DNA of 64,000 nt from an uncultured Acidimicrobiales bacterium (GCA_937922785.1 CALAJQ010000029.1:62001-126000); one strand, 5' to 3'. Positions 32,274 through 41,000 are shown, numbered from the stretch's first letter. Program-made: numbers and translations. The notes: generated from the letters alone by a model not told the origin.

Positions 32274-34031
32274 GTGCCTCGCGATGAACTGCTGAACCCG
32301 CCCTCGTCGGTCAACACGGTGTTGTTGTCTAACGTTCTGCTGCGGGAGCGTCGCAGTCTTGCCGGAACTTGGCGAGCAATCGTTGACCCTTACGACAGCG
32401 GCTACATCAGCATTTTGGGGACCCGCAACGACCGAGGCTGGTTCCGGGATTTCTCACCACGCGACCAAAGTGACCGGGTCGAATATGACTTTGACAAGTC
32501 CTTAGAGATTCAGGTTCCGGGCGACTGGAACACCCAACACGAGTCTCTTCACTTCTATGAAGGCACTGTCTGGTACCGGACGAAGTTCGATGGGGTTCCG
32601 GCCACAGACGCCGACACCAAACGGCACTTCATTCATTTCGGTGCTGTCAATCACACGTGCCGAGTCTTTGTTGACGGTGAAGAACTAGCAACCCATGTAG
32701 GCGGCTTCGGTCCTTTTGCGGTGGAGGTCACAGGACGAGTTGGCCCGGGTGAGCACACGCTTATTGTTCAAGTTAACAACCGACGCGAGCCAGATCGCAT
32801 CCCTGCGATGCGGACCGACTGGTGGAACTTTGGCGGAATCACCCGCAGCGTTGACCTGGTGAGCACGCCCAAAACCTTTTTGCGTGAGTCCTGGCTGACC
32901 ATGAACCCTGAAGGCATGATCGTCGGGGGAGCGACGGTCGACGGCGATGCCTCTACCGAGGTCACGGTTGAACTTCCTGCACTGGGAGCGAAGGCAACAG
33001 TCACCAACGGCGCGCTGAGCATCACAGCACCTGATGGCCTCGAACTTTGGAACCCAGGTAAGCCCGTTCTCCATGACGTCCGATGGACCTGTGGCGAAGA
33101 CGTGCTTGAGGACGAGGTCGGGTTCCGAACGGTCGAAGTCAAAGGAACCCAGATCTTCGTGAACGGCCAGAACGTCTGGCTTAAGGGAATTGCTCTTCAC
33201 GGCGAGGGCCCGAGTGGTGGCAAACGAGCCCATGGCCCCGACGATGCTTCCACCCTGCTGGATTGGGCCCAAGACCTGGGCGCAAACTTTGTGCGACTTG
33301 GCCACTACCAACACGACGAACATATTGTCCGCGAGGCCGACCGCCGAGGTCTGCTGGCATGGTGTGAGCTTCCCGTGTACTGGGGAATTGCCTTTGGCGA
33401 CAGTGACGTCTTGGCTAACGCTTTGGCCCAAACCGACGAGTTGGTTGTGCGTGACCGCAGTCGAGCGTCGGTGATTTTTTGGTCGGTCGCGAACGAAACC
33501 TTGCCCGGTGATGACCGAACCAGTTTCCTCGGAGCGTTGGCCGCTCGAGCGAAAGAACTTGACCCGACCAGGTTGACTACGGCGGCGCTGCTTACTCTTC
33601 CTTCGAACGATCCCGTTGTTCATGTCACCGATGAGCTTGGCGCTTTGATTGATGTGGTGGCTATTAACCAATACTTGGGCTGGTACTACGGCAACCGCCA
33701 AGAGCTACCCGAGGTTGAGTTCACCACAGCGTTTAGCAAGCCAATCATCTTTAGCGAGCTCGGCGCGGGCGCAAAGGCTGGCCACCACGGATCTGAAGAA
33801 GAGATCTGGACCGAGGAGTTTCAGGCGGCGGTTTACAAGGCACAAATTGCAATGATCGAAAATCAAAGCGAATGCGCCGGCATGTCACCGTGGATCTTGA
33901 AGGACTTCCGCACCCCTCTTAGAGTGCTGCCCGGCATTCAAGACGGTTATAACCGCAAGGGCCTGTTCTCCGAAGAAGGCCAGCCCAAGCTGGCAGCCGA
34001 TGTGCTGCGGGCCTTCTATCAAACCCGGTAA
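32274..34031 (+). CDS. Glycoside hydrolase family 2 (beta-glucuronidase-like)
   Basis: A 585-residue GH2 enzyme without a signal peptide, so cytoplasmic. N-terminal sugar-binding domain (about 30-215) with VPGDWNTQHESLHFYEGTVWYR and GAVNHTCRVFVDG; a short Ig-like domain (about 215-285); and a TIM barrel with WLKGIALHGE, NFVRLGHYQHDEHIVREADRRGLLAWCE, acid/base Glu in SVANETLPGDD and nucleophile Glu in IFSELGAGAKAG. The order and length fit beta-glucuronidase or beta-galactosidase-type members. TAGTGT lies 6 nt before the GTG start. No sugar transporter is adjacent, so the natural glycoside is unknown. Confidence 0.9.
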   Translation: MPRDELLNPPSSVNTVLLSNVLLRERRSLAGTWRAIVDPYDSGYISILGTRNDRGWFRDFSPRDQSDRVEYDFDKSLEIQVPGDWNTQHESLHFYEGTVWYRTKFDGVPATDADTKRHFIHFGAVNHTCRVFVDGEELATHVGGFGPFAVEVTGRVGPGEHTLIVQVNNRREPDRIPAMRTDWWNFGGITRSVDLVSTPKTFLRESWLTMNPEGMIVGGATVDGDASTEVTVELPALGAKATVTNGALSITAPDGLELWNPGKPVLHDVRWTCGEDVLEDEVGFRTVEVKGTQIFVNGQNVWLKGIALHGEGPSGGKRAHGPDDASTLLDWAQDLGANFVRLGHYQHDEHIVREADRRGLLAWCELPVYWGIAFGDSDVLANALAQTDELVVRDRSRASVIFWSVANETLPGDDRTSFLGALAARAKELDPTRLTTAALLTLPSNDPVVHVTDELGALIDVVAINQYLGWYYGNRQELPEVEFTTAFSKPIIFSELGAGAKAGHHGSEEEIWTEEFQAAVYKAQIAMIENQSECAGMSPWILKDFRTPLRVLPGIQDGYNRKGLFSEEGQPKLAADVLRAFYQTR

Positions 34032-34064
34032 ACAGACCCGCTCGCCAGACCTGGGTAACCCAAA

Positions 34065-34137
34065 TTCTGGCCGCATAAGGCGTCAACAATTCGCGTTTTG
34101 GCCGCACAAAGCGTCAAAAACGGCGGGTTGTGCGGCC
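34065..34137. repeat. Palindromic intergenic repeat element, copy A
   Basis: A perfect 10-bp inverted repeat GGCCGCACAA (34100-34109) and TTGTGCGGCC (34128-34137) has an 18-nt loop, preceded by a partial third arm ATTCTGGCCGCATAA at 34065. The same arms with the same 18-nt loop length recur at 56208-56245, and both copies contain GGCGGGTTGTGCGGCC. It lies between the GH2 gene and the transporter gene, where it might act as a terminator. It looks like a small dispersed REP-like element. Confidence 0.75.
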
Positions 34138-34231
34138 AAAACCCAATTGGGTGGTGCTCTACCACCAGGGGGTTTGGCTTTTTTGGCCCTGGGAGTCCGA
34201 AGCATTGTTAGGTCAGTATTGTTAGATCGAT

Positions 34232-36847
34232 ATGAATAGGGCGATGAGAAGCCAGCAAACTGGACAGGTTCAGCCTGCCCGGAGTCGAAACGGAAAAGCC
34301 GAGGCCGAAGCCGCCCCGACAGGTGGCACGCTCGGCACTTTCGGTGGCGTGTTCACCCCGAGCATCCTCACCATCTTGGGCTTGGTGCTCTTCCTTCGGG
34401 TCGCCTACGTCGTTGGATCAGTCGGCCTAATCAGGGCGCTCATCATCCTGACGCTCGCCACATCAGTTGCAGTACTTACCAGTCTGTCTCTAGCCACAGT
34501 TGCTACGAACATGAAGGTCCGGGGAGGTGGCGAGTACTTCCTGATCTCCAGAACACTTGGCATCGAGTTCGGTGGTGCCGTTGGCGTGGTTCTGTACCTG
34601 GCCATATCTGTGTCGATCGCCTTCTATTCGATCGGTTTCGCCGAGGCCCTGGTCACCGCATTGGGATATGAGAGTTCGGTTTTGGTGCAGGTAATCGCAG
34701 CCGGATTGGTGCTGATTCTCACTGCCATTGGTTTTGTTGGGTCCGATCTGGCCACCAGGCTTCAGTACTTGGTGATGGTGCTACTGGTCCTTGCCCTGGT
34801 CTCGTTCTTTATCGGCGCGGTCTCAAGATTCGACAGCGGTGTGCTGGGAGACAACATCGGCCAACCCGACAATCCAGAGGTCGGTTTCTGGGAAGCCTTC
34901 GCCATCTTCTTCCCCGCGGTCACTGGTTTCAGCCAGGGTGTTGCGATGTCGGGAGACCTGAAGACACCTAGCAAGTCGATCACGCGCGGTACGTTCGCAG
35001 CAGTCGGACTTTCGACCTTGGTCTATCTGGCTGCGATCATCCTGTTAGCGGGCGGAGCGCCTTCGGCCGTTCTTGCCGCCGACACCACAACGATTATGGG
35101 CGACTTCTCGCTGGTGGGTTGGACCATGTTAGTTGGGGTGCTTGCAGCCACTTTGTCATCGGCGCTTGCTTCCACCTTGGGTGGACCCCGAGTACTTCAG
35201 AAGTTGGGCGAGGACAAAGTTCTTCCCCGTCTCGACTTCTTCGCCGCTGGATTTGGTATGGCGAACAATCCGCGACGCGCCTTGTTCGTGTCCACTGGTC
35301 TGGCTCTGCTTACAGTGGCCGCCGGTGATCTAAACGCGATTGCGCCAGTGATCTCAATGTTCTTCTTGGCCAGCTACGGCATCATCAACTACGCCACTTA
35401 CTATGAGATTCGTGCGGGGAGCACAGGCTTTCGCCCGAAGTTCCGTTGGTATGACCGGCGGGTAAGCCTCGCCGGAACCATTGCCTGTGCTGGTGCAATT
35501 GTGGCAATCAACCCGTTGGCGGGAGCACTGGCGGCGGCTGTCTTTGCTGGCTTGTACAACTATCTGAGCAGTCGAGATGTGCCAGATCGCTGGGTCGATA
35601 GCTCGGGTTCCCACCACTACACCCAGACTCGTTCCCACCTTCGATCATTGGCCGGCGAGCCCGTCGGTACCCGAGACTGGCGTCCTTGCATTCTGGCCTT
35701 TGTGCCCCGTGACCCTGTGATTCGCGGCCGCATGATTCGGATGAGTTCTTGGATCGAAGGTGATTCTGGTTTCCTCACTGCCGTTCGCCTTATCGAAGGC
35801 TCCGGTCCAGTGCTTCGCCGCCAGGCAGTTGCCATTGAAAAGGACCTTTCGGCTGAGGTCGACTCTTTGGTTCCTGGTGCATCGGCTCGGGTACTGGTGG
35901 TGGGCGATGCAGACTCTGGCGTTCAGAGCCTTATCCAATCCCACGGCCTCGGTCCGATCCGCCCGAACACAACTGTGTTCGGCGTACGAGGGCTACGCGG
36001 TGCCGATGACAACCAGCGGGCCTATAGCCAGATGCTTCGAAACTGTGTTCGTTTCGGCACCAACGTTGCTGTCATAAGCGTGCGTAACGACGCGTGGGAG
36101 CGTTTCGAAGCCACACCCAAGGCGGACAGAACTATTGCGCTTTGGTGGTCCGATGATCAGGCTGGTCAACTGATCACTTTGATGGGATGGCTATGCCAGC
36201 GTCATCCGGACTGGCAGCAATCGTCAATCGTTGTGCATGTGTCCAAGCAAGAAGGCGAACTAGAGCGGATCAAGAAAGTTCTCGACGATGCCCGGATCGA
36301 TGCAGAGGTTCAAAGGGTTGAACCGACTCCGGCGGCCCTCAGCGATGCCTTGGGCGCCGCGACCTTGGCGTTTGCGCCGTTGCGGGTGAGGCGAGGAACT
36401 GCAATCGGCCCGTTCGGAACACCACTAGGCATGCTGGTTGAAAGCTTGCCCCTGGCCGTTATGACGCTTGCGTCAGAATCGGTTGATCTGGACGCCGAAG
36501 CAGACAACGAACAACTCGTCGAACTAGAGAAACTGTCAGCCCAAGTTGATTCAGCTCGCCTACGGGCCGAGCAGCTTGATGGTGAAGCCGCGTCGCTTCT
36601 TGTTCAGGCCGAGGCGTTAAGAATCGAGCTGGCCGACCGCAAAGCGGCATCAGCTGACGGTGACCACACTGCGCTTGAGGCTCAACTGGCAGATACCCAA
36701 AGTGGTGCTAGCGAGGCCTACCGCACCTATGTCGATGCCAGAGCTCGGTGCGTTGCTCTCGAATCGAAACTGACTGATCTAGCACCAGGTAGTTCCACCA
36801 CCGACGTCGATCCCGACGTGTGGAAGAGCTCAACAGCACGTCAATAA
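34232..36847 (+). CDS. Cation-chloride cotransporter-like permease (APC superfamily, SLC12-like)
   Basis: An 871-residue membrane transporter. Residues about 35-480 contain some 12 hydrophobic helices. The first, GTFGGVFTPSILTILGLVLFLR followed by VAYVVGSVGL, is the signature opening of cation-chloride cotransporters; GGGEYFLISRTLG and FFPAVTGFSQGVAMSGDLKTPSKSITRGT match their core. The cytoplasmic C-terminal half (about 480-871) ends in a Glu/Ala-rich coiled coil from about residue 755. The expected role is electroneutral Na/K/Cl symport or amino-acid transport. The start could also be the ATG 12 bp downstream at 34244. Its end overlaps convergent yceH by 7 bp. Confidence 0.85.
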   Translation: MNRAMRSQQTGQVQPARSRNGKAEAEAAPTGGTLGTFGGVFTPSILTILGLVLFLRVAYVVGSVGLIRALIILTLATSVAVLTSLSLATVATNMKVRGGGEYFLISRTLGIEFGGAVGVVLYLAISVSIAFYSIGFAEALVTALGYESSVLVQVIAAGLVLILTAIGFVGSDLATRLQYLVMVLLVLALVSFFIGAVSRFDSGVLGDNIGQPDNPEVGFWEAFAIFFPAVTGFSQGVAMSGDLKTPSKSITRGTFAAVGLSTLVYLAAIILLAGGAPSAVLAADTTTIMGDFSLVGWTMLVGVLAATLSSALASTLGGPRVLQKLGEDKVLPRLDFFAAGFGMANNPRRALFVSTGLALLTVAAGDLNAIAPVISMFFLASYGIINYATYYEIRAGSTGFRPKFRWYDRRVSLAGTIACAGAIVAINPLAGALAAAVFAGLYNYLSSRDVPDRWVDSSGSHHYTQTRSHLRSLAGEPVGTRDWRPCILAFVPRDPVIRGRMIRMSSWIEGDSGFLTAVRLIEGSGPVLRRQAVAIEKDLSAEVDSLVPGASARVLVVGDADSGVQSLIQSHGLGPIRPNTTVFGVRGLRGADDNQRAYSQMLRNCVRFGTNVAVISVRNDAWERFEATPKADRTIALWWSDDQAGQLITLMGWLCQRHPDWQQSSIVVHVSKQEGELERIKKVLDDARIDAEVQRVEPTPAALSDALGAATLAFAPLRVRRGTAIGPFGTPLGMLVESLPLAVMTLASESVDLDAEADNEQLVELEKLSAQVDSARLRAEQLDGEAASLLVQAEALRIELADRKAASADGDHTALEAQLADTQSGASEAYRTYVDARARCVALESKLTDLAPGSSTTDVDPDVWKSSTARQ

Positions 36848-37554
36848 CCCGGAAATCCTGTGGATAACTCTTCCGCACTGTGGAAAGCGGTGTCGGTTTC
36901 TTGCTGAGCAAGCCCTAGCTCGGACTCAATTCGGCCAAGCCTCGCTTCTAAGACTGCAACTTTGGCCTCAAGTTCTTCAACTCGAGCCGAACGTGACGGG
37001 CCGCTCGGGCGGTTCGCGGAACTAGTTGCCTGGGCAATAGCCAACGCATCGGGATCAGGCTCTCCACTTAACAAGTGAGCCCAGCGATTCTGTGTTTGGC
37101 CCGATCCTCTTCCGATGTCTACCAACAGCGCTGCCCGTTGTCCTTCAACTGGCTGGGCAAGAGAGCTAAGGGTGGCTTCAACCTCGTCCAAATGTTCGAA
37201 ACCGACATAGCGCTCTGTCCGAGTCTTGATCTCTCCAGGGGACTGCGGGCCTCTGAGCAGGGGAATTGCTAGGGCTGCTGTCTGTTCCGGGCTTAGTCCC
37301 CACACTTCGTCGAGCACGTGTTTGTGTTTTTCTGTACGCCCTGAAGTGACTGTGCGGCAAAGTTTGTTGGCCCGCAATTCCATCATGGCGCTGGTCACAT
37401 CACGTTCGCTTAGCTCCATTACTGGGTCCCGGCTGCTTTTCTGATTGCAAGCGTTAACCAGCGCATTGGTTGACAGCGGATACTGATCAGGTGTGGTTGC
37501 CCGCTTCTCCATCAAACATCCAAGTACGCGGACTTCAACTTCAGTGAGCTCCAT
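36841..37554 (-). CDS. yceH: DUF480 family protein YceH
   Basis: A 237-residue YceH-family protein. The family core ELTEVEVRVLGCLMEKRATTPDQYPLSTNALVNACNQKSSRDPVM and LRGPQSPGEIKTRTERYVGF with FEHLDEVEATLSSLA matches the two winged-helix domains of DUF480. A C-terminal coiled coil (RVEELEAKVAVLEARLGRIESEL) is also typical. The molecular function is unknown; DNA or protein binding is likely. TAGACT lies 6 nt upstream of the ATG, indicating leaderless transcription. A DnaA-box-like TGTGGATAA is embedded near the gene end at 36859-36867. Confidence 0.92.
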   Translation of the reverse strand: MELTEVEVRVLGCLMEKRATTPDQYPLSTNALVNACNQKSSRDPVMELSERDVTSAMMELRANKLCRTVTSGRTEKHKHVLDEVWGLSPEQTAALAIPLLRGPQSPGEIKTRTERYVGFEHLDEVEATLSSLAQPVEGQRAALLVDIGRGSGQTQNRWAHLLSGEPDPDALAIAQATSSANRPSGPSRSARVEELEAKVAVLEARLGRIESELGLAQQETDTAFHSAEELSTGFPGY

Positions 37555-37648
37555 AGGCCAAGTCTAAAAGGCTTCGCTGGCGGCTTGGGCGGTGGAAAAG
37601 GTGCACGTCCTGTGGAAAAATCACAAGACTCCCCGACATTGGCCGAAA

Positions 37649-37719
37649 TATCGAGCAAACATCCAGAAAGTATCGAGCAAACATGCCAAAAACGGTCTGG
37701 TCCCCACAAGTTATCCACA
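37649..37719. other. 14-bp direct repeats with adjacent DnaA box
   Basis: TATCGAGCAAACAT occurs twice (37649-37662 and 37671-37684), 22 bp apart, i.e. about two helical turns. A perfect DnaA box TTATCCACA follows at 37711-37719, with related TGTGGAAAA near 37612. The intergenic region 37555-37747 contains no gene. The layout recalls iterons next to a DnaA site, but no dnaA, dnaN or rep gene is adjacent. Confidence 0.55.
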
Positions 37720-37747
37720 AATCGAATGACCCAGTCGCATTTGTCCT

Positions 37748-38221
37748 ATGACGGAGGACAATGGTGTGGTGGCTGACAATTATCGTCTGCGGCTGGGCTT
37801 GGCGGCACTAGCTATCGCTGCCTTTTTGGTGTTTGCATACACACGAGGGCCGGCTTCGCTTGAAGAAGGCGAGGCCCGTCCACCGAAGGTAGTTGCAGCA
37901 GCGATCGACCAGTTCAGCAGAGAGTTTCCAGGTCAGGTGCCAGAAGTAGACGAAGTCGTGGTTCCGGACTCGATCGACGGCGCTGCGGTGGAGGTGTTTG
38001 TTGAGAGCGACGTGAAGGTGGTTTCGGCCGCAACCGACGGAGAGGCTTTTTGGCGAGTTGGTCGAGTGTCAAAGTTGGCCGATCACTGGGTGGTCGAGAT
38101 GCAAGCCGAGTCTGAGTCGTTTTTCGCCGGCGAAATATTCCTTTTGGTTGATCCCGAAGGTAGGCCGTACAGGGTCAGTCCCGAAGATCTAGGCGTCTCG
38201 CGTACCACTGCTGTCAGCTAA
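37748..38221 (+). CDS. Membrane-anchored protein, unknown function
   Basis: A 157-residue protein with a short cytoplasmic N-terminus, one transmembrane helix (about residues 15-32, LGLAALAIAAFLVFAYTRG) and an extracytoplasmic domain of about 115 residues. That domain is rich in Val and Glu with predicted beta strands (VFVESDVKVVSA, DHWVVEMQAESESFF, EIFLLVDPEGRPYRV). I do not recognise the family. It lies downstream of the DnaA-box region and diverges from yceH. The reading frame and composition support a real gene; its function is open. Confidence 0.62.
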   Translation: MTEDNGVVADNYRLRLGLAALAIAAFLVFAYTRGPASLEEGEARPPKVVAAAIDQFSREFPGQVPEVDEVVVPDSIDGAAVEVFVESDVKVVSAATDGEAFWRVGRVSKLADHWVVEMQAESESFFAGEIFLLVDPEGRPYRVSPEDLGVSRTTAVS

Positions 38222-38252
38222 GGCTCGCCCTGATTTGGCCCAAGAGGGCCAT

Positions 38253-39041
38253 TTAGCCGCCGAGCGGTCGCCCGAAGACTCCAAGACCGCAGATCTCATT
38301 GCGAGTTCGGGGCGCTATGGCATTTTCGGTAGCTGTAGCCGAGATCGCAGCCGTGCGAAGATCTATCGGGGCTTGTTCGACAGAAGCGTCGCACACTCTT
38401 GAGGCAAAGAACGACAATTCTTCAGGACCTAGGCCTATCTCGGTTAGGTGGGGAGCGCGATCGAAAGTGGTGACTGAACTCGTTCGAGGCATTCCCAGAT
38501 GTTCAAACTCCAACATGTCATAGCTGGAAGGGTCTTGAATTGGTCGCCTGAATCCGTAGAAGTAGAGCTCGATCTGGCCCTCTGCGGGGGCATGCACAGC
38601 CATTACGGCCAGTAGTTCCATGCCGAGAACCCTTTCAGAGAAGTCCGCCGTGCTTTGGTCCGACGGCATGCGCAGAGTCGTGATGCCAAGCGAGTCCGAG
38701 CTCGAGACGCCCTGCCCAGCCAGAGCGTCATAGCCTGCAGGTCTGTGACCGACTTGTCCAATCTGGACGGTGCCGGTCGGGCCGAGGGTGTCGCCGTTGA
38801 GCGGCGGAATGTCTGAAAACACCGAGACTTGGCGGAATCTCGGCATCGCCAGATTCAGCGGCAACGAAGACTCATGAGTCGGTAGATGAAGCTGCACCTG
38901 GGCTGGCTCATTGAGTGCAACAGCCCGATCAAGGGAGTAACTGGTTGACCTAAGCAGAGATGAGACGGAGTTGAGCGGCCGTGACGATACACACAGCTCA
39001 ACTGCTGAGATCGCCCTCGTTGTCATGATTCCTAGACCCAT
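38253..39041 (-). CDS. Hypothetical protein, no recognised family
   Basis: A 262-residue ORF without recognisable domain, signal peptide or membrane helix. A GGGGGAG stretch precedes the ATG at 39041, and AGGA precedes a second ATG at 39026, so the start is ambiguous. The central part (about residues 125-185) has a well-formed hydrophobic/acidic alternation (ERVLGMELLAVMAVHAPAEGQIELYFYGFRRP) suggesting a folded domain. The N-terminal Ser/Leu/Arg-rich part is less convincing. The gene-free stretch 39042-39182 behind it holds no clear signal. Confidence 0.5.
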   Translation of the reverse strand: MGLGIMTTRAISAVELCVSSRPLNSVSSLLRSTSYSLDRAVALNEPAQVQLHLPTHESSLPLNLAMPRFRQVSVFSDIPPLNGDTLGPTGTVQIGQVGHRPAGYDALAGQGVSSSDSLGITTLRMPSDQSTADFSERVLGMELLAVMAVHAPAEGQIELYFYGFRRPIQDPSSYDMLEFEHLGMPRTSSVTTFDRAPHLTEIGLGPEELSFFASRVCDASVEQAPIDLRTAAISATATENAIAPRTRNEICGLGVFGRPLGG

Positions 39042-39182
39042 AGCTCCCCCAATTGGTTCCGAATTTCTGAAGTTGTTCCGGTTACGTCCGCAAGCATGAA
39101 GTCGGATGCGAACATTTCAATAAAGATGTCTGGGTGACCGGACTGGCTGGGTGACCTGAATGTCTGGGTTACGGAATGCTGG

Positions 39183-39485
39183 CTAGACGCTGTTGCCCAT
39201 GATCGCTGCCGCTGCTGCCGGGAGCTCAGTCATGCACGCAGGGTTAGCTGACACAAGCGTTCGGATTCCGTCGGCCTCGGTCAGCACGAATCTCTGTTCG
39301 CTCAGGATCTGAAGGTGTTTGGACACAGTCGATTGGCTCTTTCCTACCGCTTCAACAATTTGGCCAACGGTCGCTGGCTCGGAGTTGGTCGACACAAAGT
39401 GCAGGATTCTCAGACGAGTCGGATCCGCGAGGCACTTAAACCAGCTGGACCATTCCTCGAATTCGACTTCAGTTGGGAGACTCAT
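39183..39485 (-). CDS. ArsR/SmtB-family transcriptional regulator
   Basis: A 100-residue winged-helix repressor. The core FKCLADPTRLRILHFVSTN is the canonical ArsR opening; the ELCVC-type Cys pair is reduced to one Cys here (Cys18), and a second Cys occurs in the C-terminal NPACMTELP. The recognition helix is KSQSTVSKHLQILSEQ. It is divergent from an ArsP/YraQ-type permease gene 100 bp away, with a palindromic operator between them, so it probably represses that permease and itself. The effector could be an arsenical or other metalloid; the Cys arrangement must be tested. Confidence 0.86.
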   Translation of the reverse strand: MSLPTEVEFEEWSSWFKCLADPTRLRILHFVSTNSEPATVGQIVEAVGKSQSTVSKHLQILSEQRFVLTEADGIRTLVSANPACMTELPAAAAAIMGNSV

Positions 39486-39512
39486 CGTGCACTCACAATA
39501 GGTTGCTCACTC

Positions 39513-39553
39513 TTGACATTCACGTCCTTGATCGTTTATCGTCGATCAACGAT
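39513..39553 (+). promoter_or_regulatory. Promoter with ArsR-type operator
   Basis: ATCGTT (39531-39536) and AACGAT (39548-39553) flank TATCGTCGATC, itself centred on ATCG-T-CGAT. A consensus -35 TTGACA lies at 39513-39518, and a -10-like TATCGT at 39537-39542 is 18 bp downstream, within the operator. The geometry fits repression of the permease gene by the divergent ArsR protein. Confidence 0.6.
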
Positions 39554-39584
39554 TAATGTCACAAACTAGACAGGACAGGTAGTT

Positions 39585-40484
39585 ATGATTCGTTCGACAC
39601 TTTGGCTGATTGCCGAGCTCACGGTCCTTTTCTTCGCCGTGACCTATCTTGTCCAGCTGTTCCAGCGCCGAATGGGCGACGATCGTGTGAGGGCATGGAT
39701 GGGCGGTCGCCCCTTGGTTGCGGCACTAAAGGGCATCGCCATTGGCTTTGTGACACCGTTCTGCACCTTCACCGCAATCCCGATGTTGATCGGACTTCGA
39801 CAAGCCCAGGTGCCGCCCGCTGGCTATGTCGCCTTTATTGTGGCCGCGCCAGTCTTGGACCCCGTGTTGTTCGGGGCTCTTGTGATAATTGTCGGGCTTG
39901 AAGCTGCTGTCATTTACGCAGCCATTGCCTTCGTGGCTGCGATCACTCTGGCGATGGCCGCCGAACTCATCGGAATTGATAATCACCTCAAGCCGATTGA
40001 TGACTCGCTCATCCCCGAATCTGCGTGCAGTAGTGGTGCTGCGGGAGATCGTCCACCAGCATGGAGAGGGGTTCGGGTTGAAAGTCCACCCGCAGCCAAG
40101 GCCGCGGCAAAACTGTTGAGTTCGATGGCCCCTCTGTTGCTTCTGGGCGTTGCGATTTCTTTGGCCCTCGAAGCCTTTGTCCCGCCTGAAGTGACTGCCC
40201 GTCTGACCAGTGCGAGCCCCCAATTTGCCATTCCGGTGGCCGCCCTTATCGGCACGCCGCTTTATGTTTCGACCAGTCTGTTTGTGCCTATCGCAGATAG
40301 CTTGCGAGGGGCCGGAGTAGGGATTGGTGCCATCGTCGCTTTGACCATTGCCGGTGCGGGAGCCAACCTGCCCGAGTTTGTAATTCTGTCGAAACTCGCC
40401 AAACCCAAGCTGATTGGAATTTTCTTTAGCTACGTCTTCGGCGTTGCAATCGTCGGCGGTTTGGCGGCTCAAGTGATCGTCTAG
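39585..40484 (+). CDS. ArsP/YraQ-type permease (DUF318)
   Basis: A 299-residue permease with about eight helices in two repeats. The family's conserved first-repeat signature near residue 55 reads FVTPFCTFTAIPMLIGL, and the second repeat has ALIGTPLYVSTSLFVPIADSL near residue 225. ArsP exports methylarsenite through paired Cys residues; only one Cys of the usual pair is present in the motif here, so another substrate or mechanism is possible. A GGACAGG ribosome site precedes the ATG. The divergent ArsR-type regulator and operator support a metalloid-export role (inference). Confidence 0.8.
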   Translation: MIRSTLWLIAELTVLFFAVTYLVQLFQRRMGDDRVRAWMGGRPLVAALKGIAIGFVTPFCTFTAIPMLIGLRQAQVPPAGYVAFIVAAPVLDPVLFGALVIIVGLEAAVIYAAIAFVAAITLAMAAELIGIDNHLKPIDDSLIPESACSSGAAGDRPPAWRGVRVESPPAAKAAAKLLSSMAPLLLLGVAISLALEAFVPPEVTARLTSASPQFAIPVAALIGTPLYVSTSLFVPIADSLRGAGVGIGAIVALTIAGAGANLPEFVILSKLAKPKLIGIFFSYVFGVAIVGGLAAQVIV

Positions 40485-40493
40485 CCGGCTTGG

Positions 40494-41000
40494 CTAGTCC
40501 TGTGGCTTAGAGACAATTACTCCCTGAAGTAAATCGGCAAGCACGGTTGTTTGTTCATCTGACAGATTTGCGAACAGCTCCGCAGACCACTTGTTGAACC
40601 TCGGATACAGCTCGCCAAACTGACTTGAGCCTTCGTGGGTAAGTTGGATAAACACTTTGCGGCCGTCGTCTTCGCCCTTCCTGGTTTCGATGAGGCCCTG
40701 TCTCTCAAGACCCTTACGGACTCCAGTTACGGTGCCTGGGGTCAGGCCAACCTCGTTCGCCAGTTGGGTGGCGTCCATTTCCCCCCAGACCCATAGCACC
40801 CACATTGAAACAAAGGCGCTCCAGGAAAGGCCAAGACCGGCAAGAATCTCGCGCTCGGCTCGCCGACTGACAACGCTGGCGGCTCTATACAGGTTCGAGA
40901 TCGAGCGCTGAACTTCGAGATTTACCGGGCTGCCCGCGAGGCGCTGGCGGATGTCGGCTTCGGCCTCGGAGAGGGCGTCTGGGTCGTACTCATATGGCAC
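40494..41000 (-). CDS. MarR-family transcriptional regulator
   Basis: A 168-residue winged-helix regulator. The DNA-binding domain contains WSAFVSMWVLWVWGEMDATQLANEVGLTPGTVTGVRKGLERQGLIETRKGEDDGRKVFIQLTHEG, with the wing DDGRK typical of MarR proteins. The GTG at 41000 is chosen over a longer frame reaching 41201 because TACTGT lies 7 nt upstream and because the longer frame crosses the divergent P450 promoter. An 18-bp perfect palindrome between the two genes is the likely operator. It should respond to a hydrophobic or phenolic ligand and control the P450 operon. Confidence 0.88.
   Translation of the reverse strand: MPYEYDPDALSEAEADIRQRLAGSPVNLEVQRSISNLYRAASVVSRRAEREILAGLGLSWSAFVSMWVLWVWGEMDATQLANEVGLTPGTVTGVRKGLERQGLIETRKGEDDGRKVFIQLTHEGSSQFGELYPRFNKWSAELFANLSDEQTTVLADLLQGVIVSKPQD

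Noticed and set aside
32685-33701. 338-residue minus-strand ORF inside the GH2 gene
   Set aside because: It is antisense to a complete glycosidase with catalytic residues; composition is rich in Gln/Arg/Ser as expected for a shadow frame.
37555-37747. Chromosomal replication origin
   Set aside because: Only one exact DnaA box and two direct repeats; no dnaA, dnaN, parAB or AT-rich unwinding region is visible.
39726-40472. 248-residue minus-strand ORF inside the permease gene
   Set aside because: Antisense to a clear membrane permease; it lacks hydrophobic or domain features of its own.
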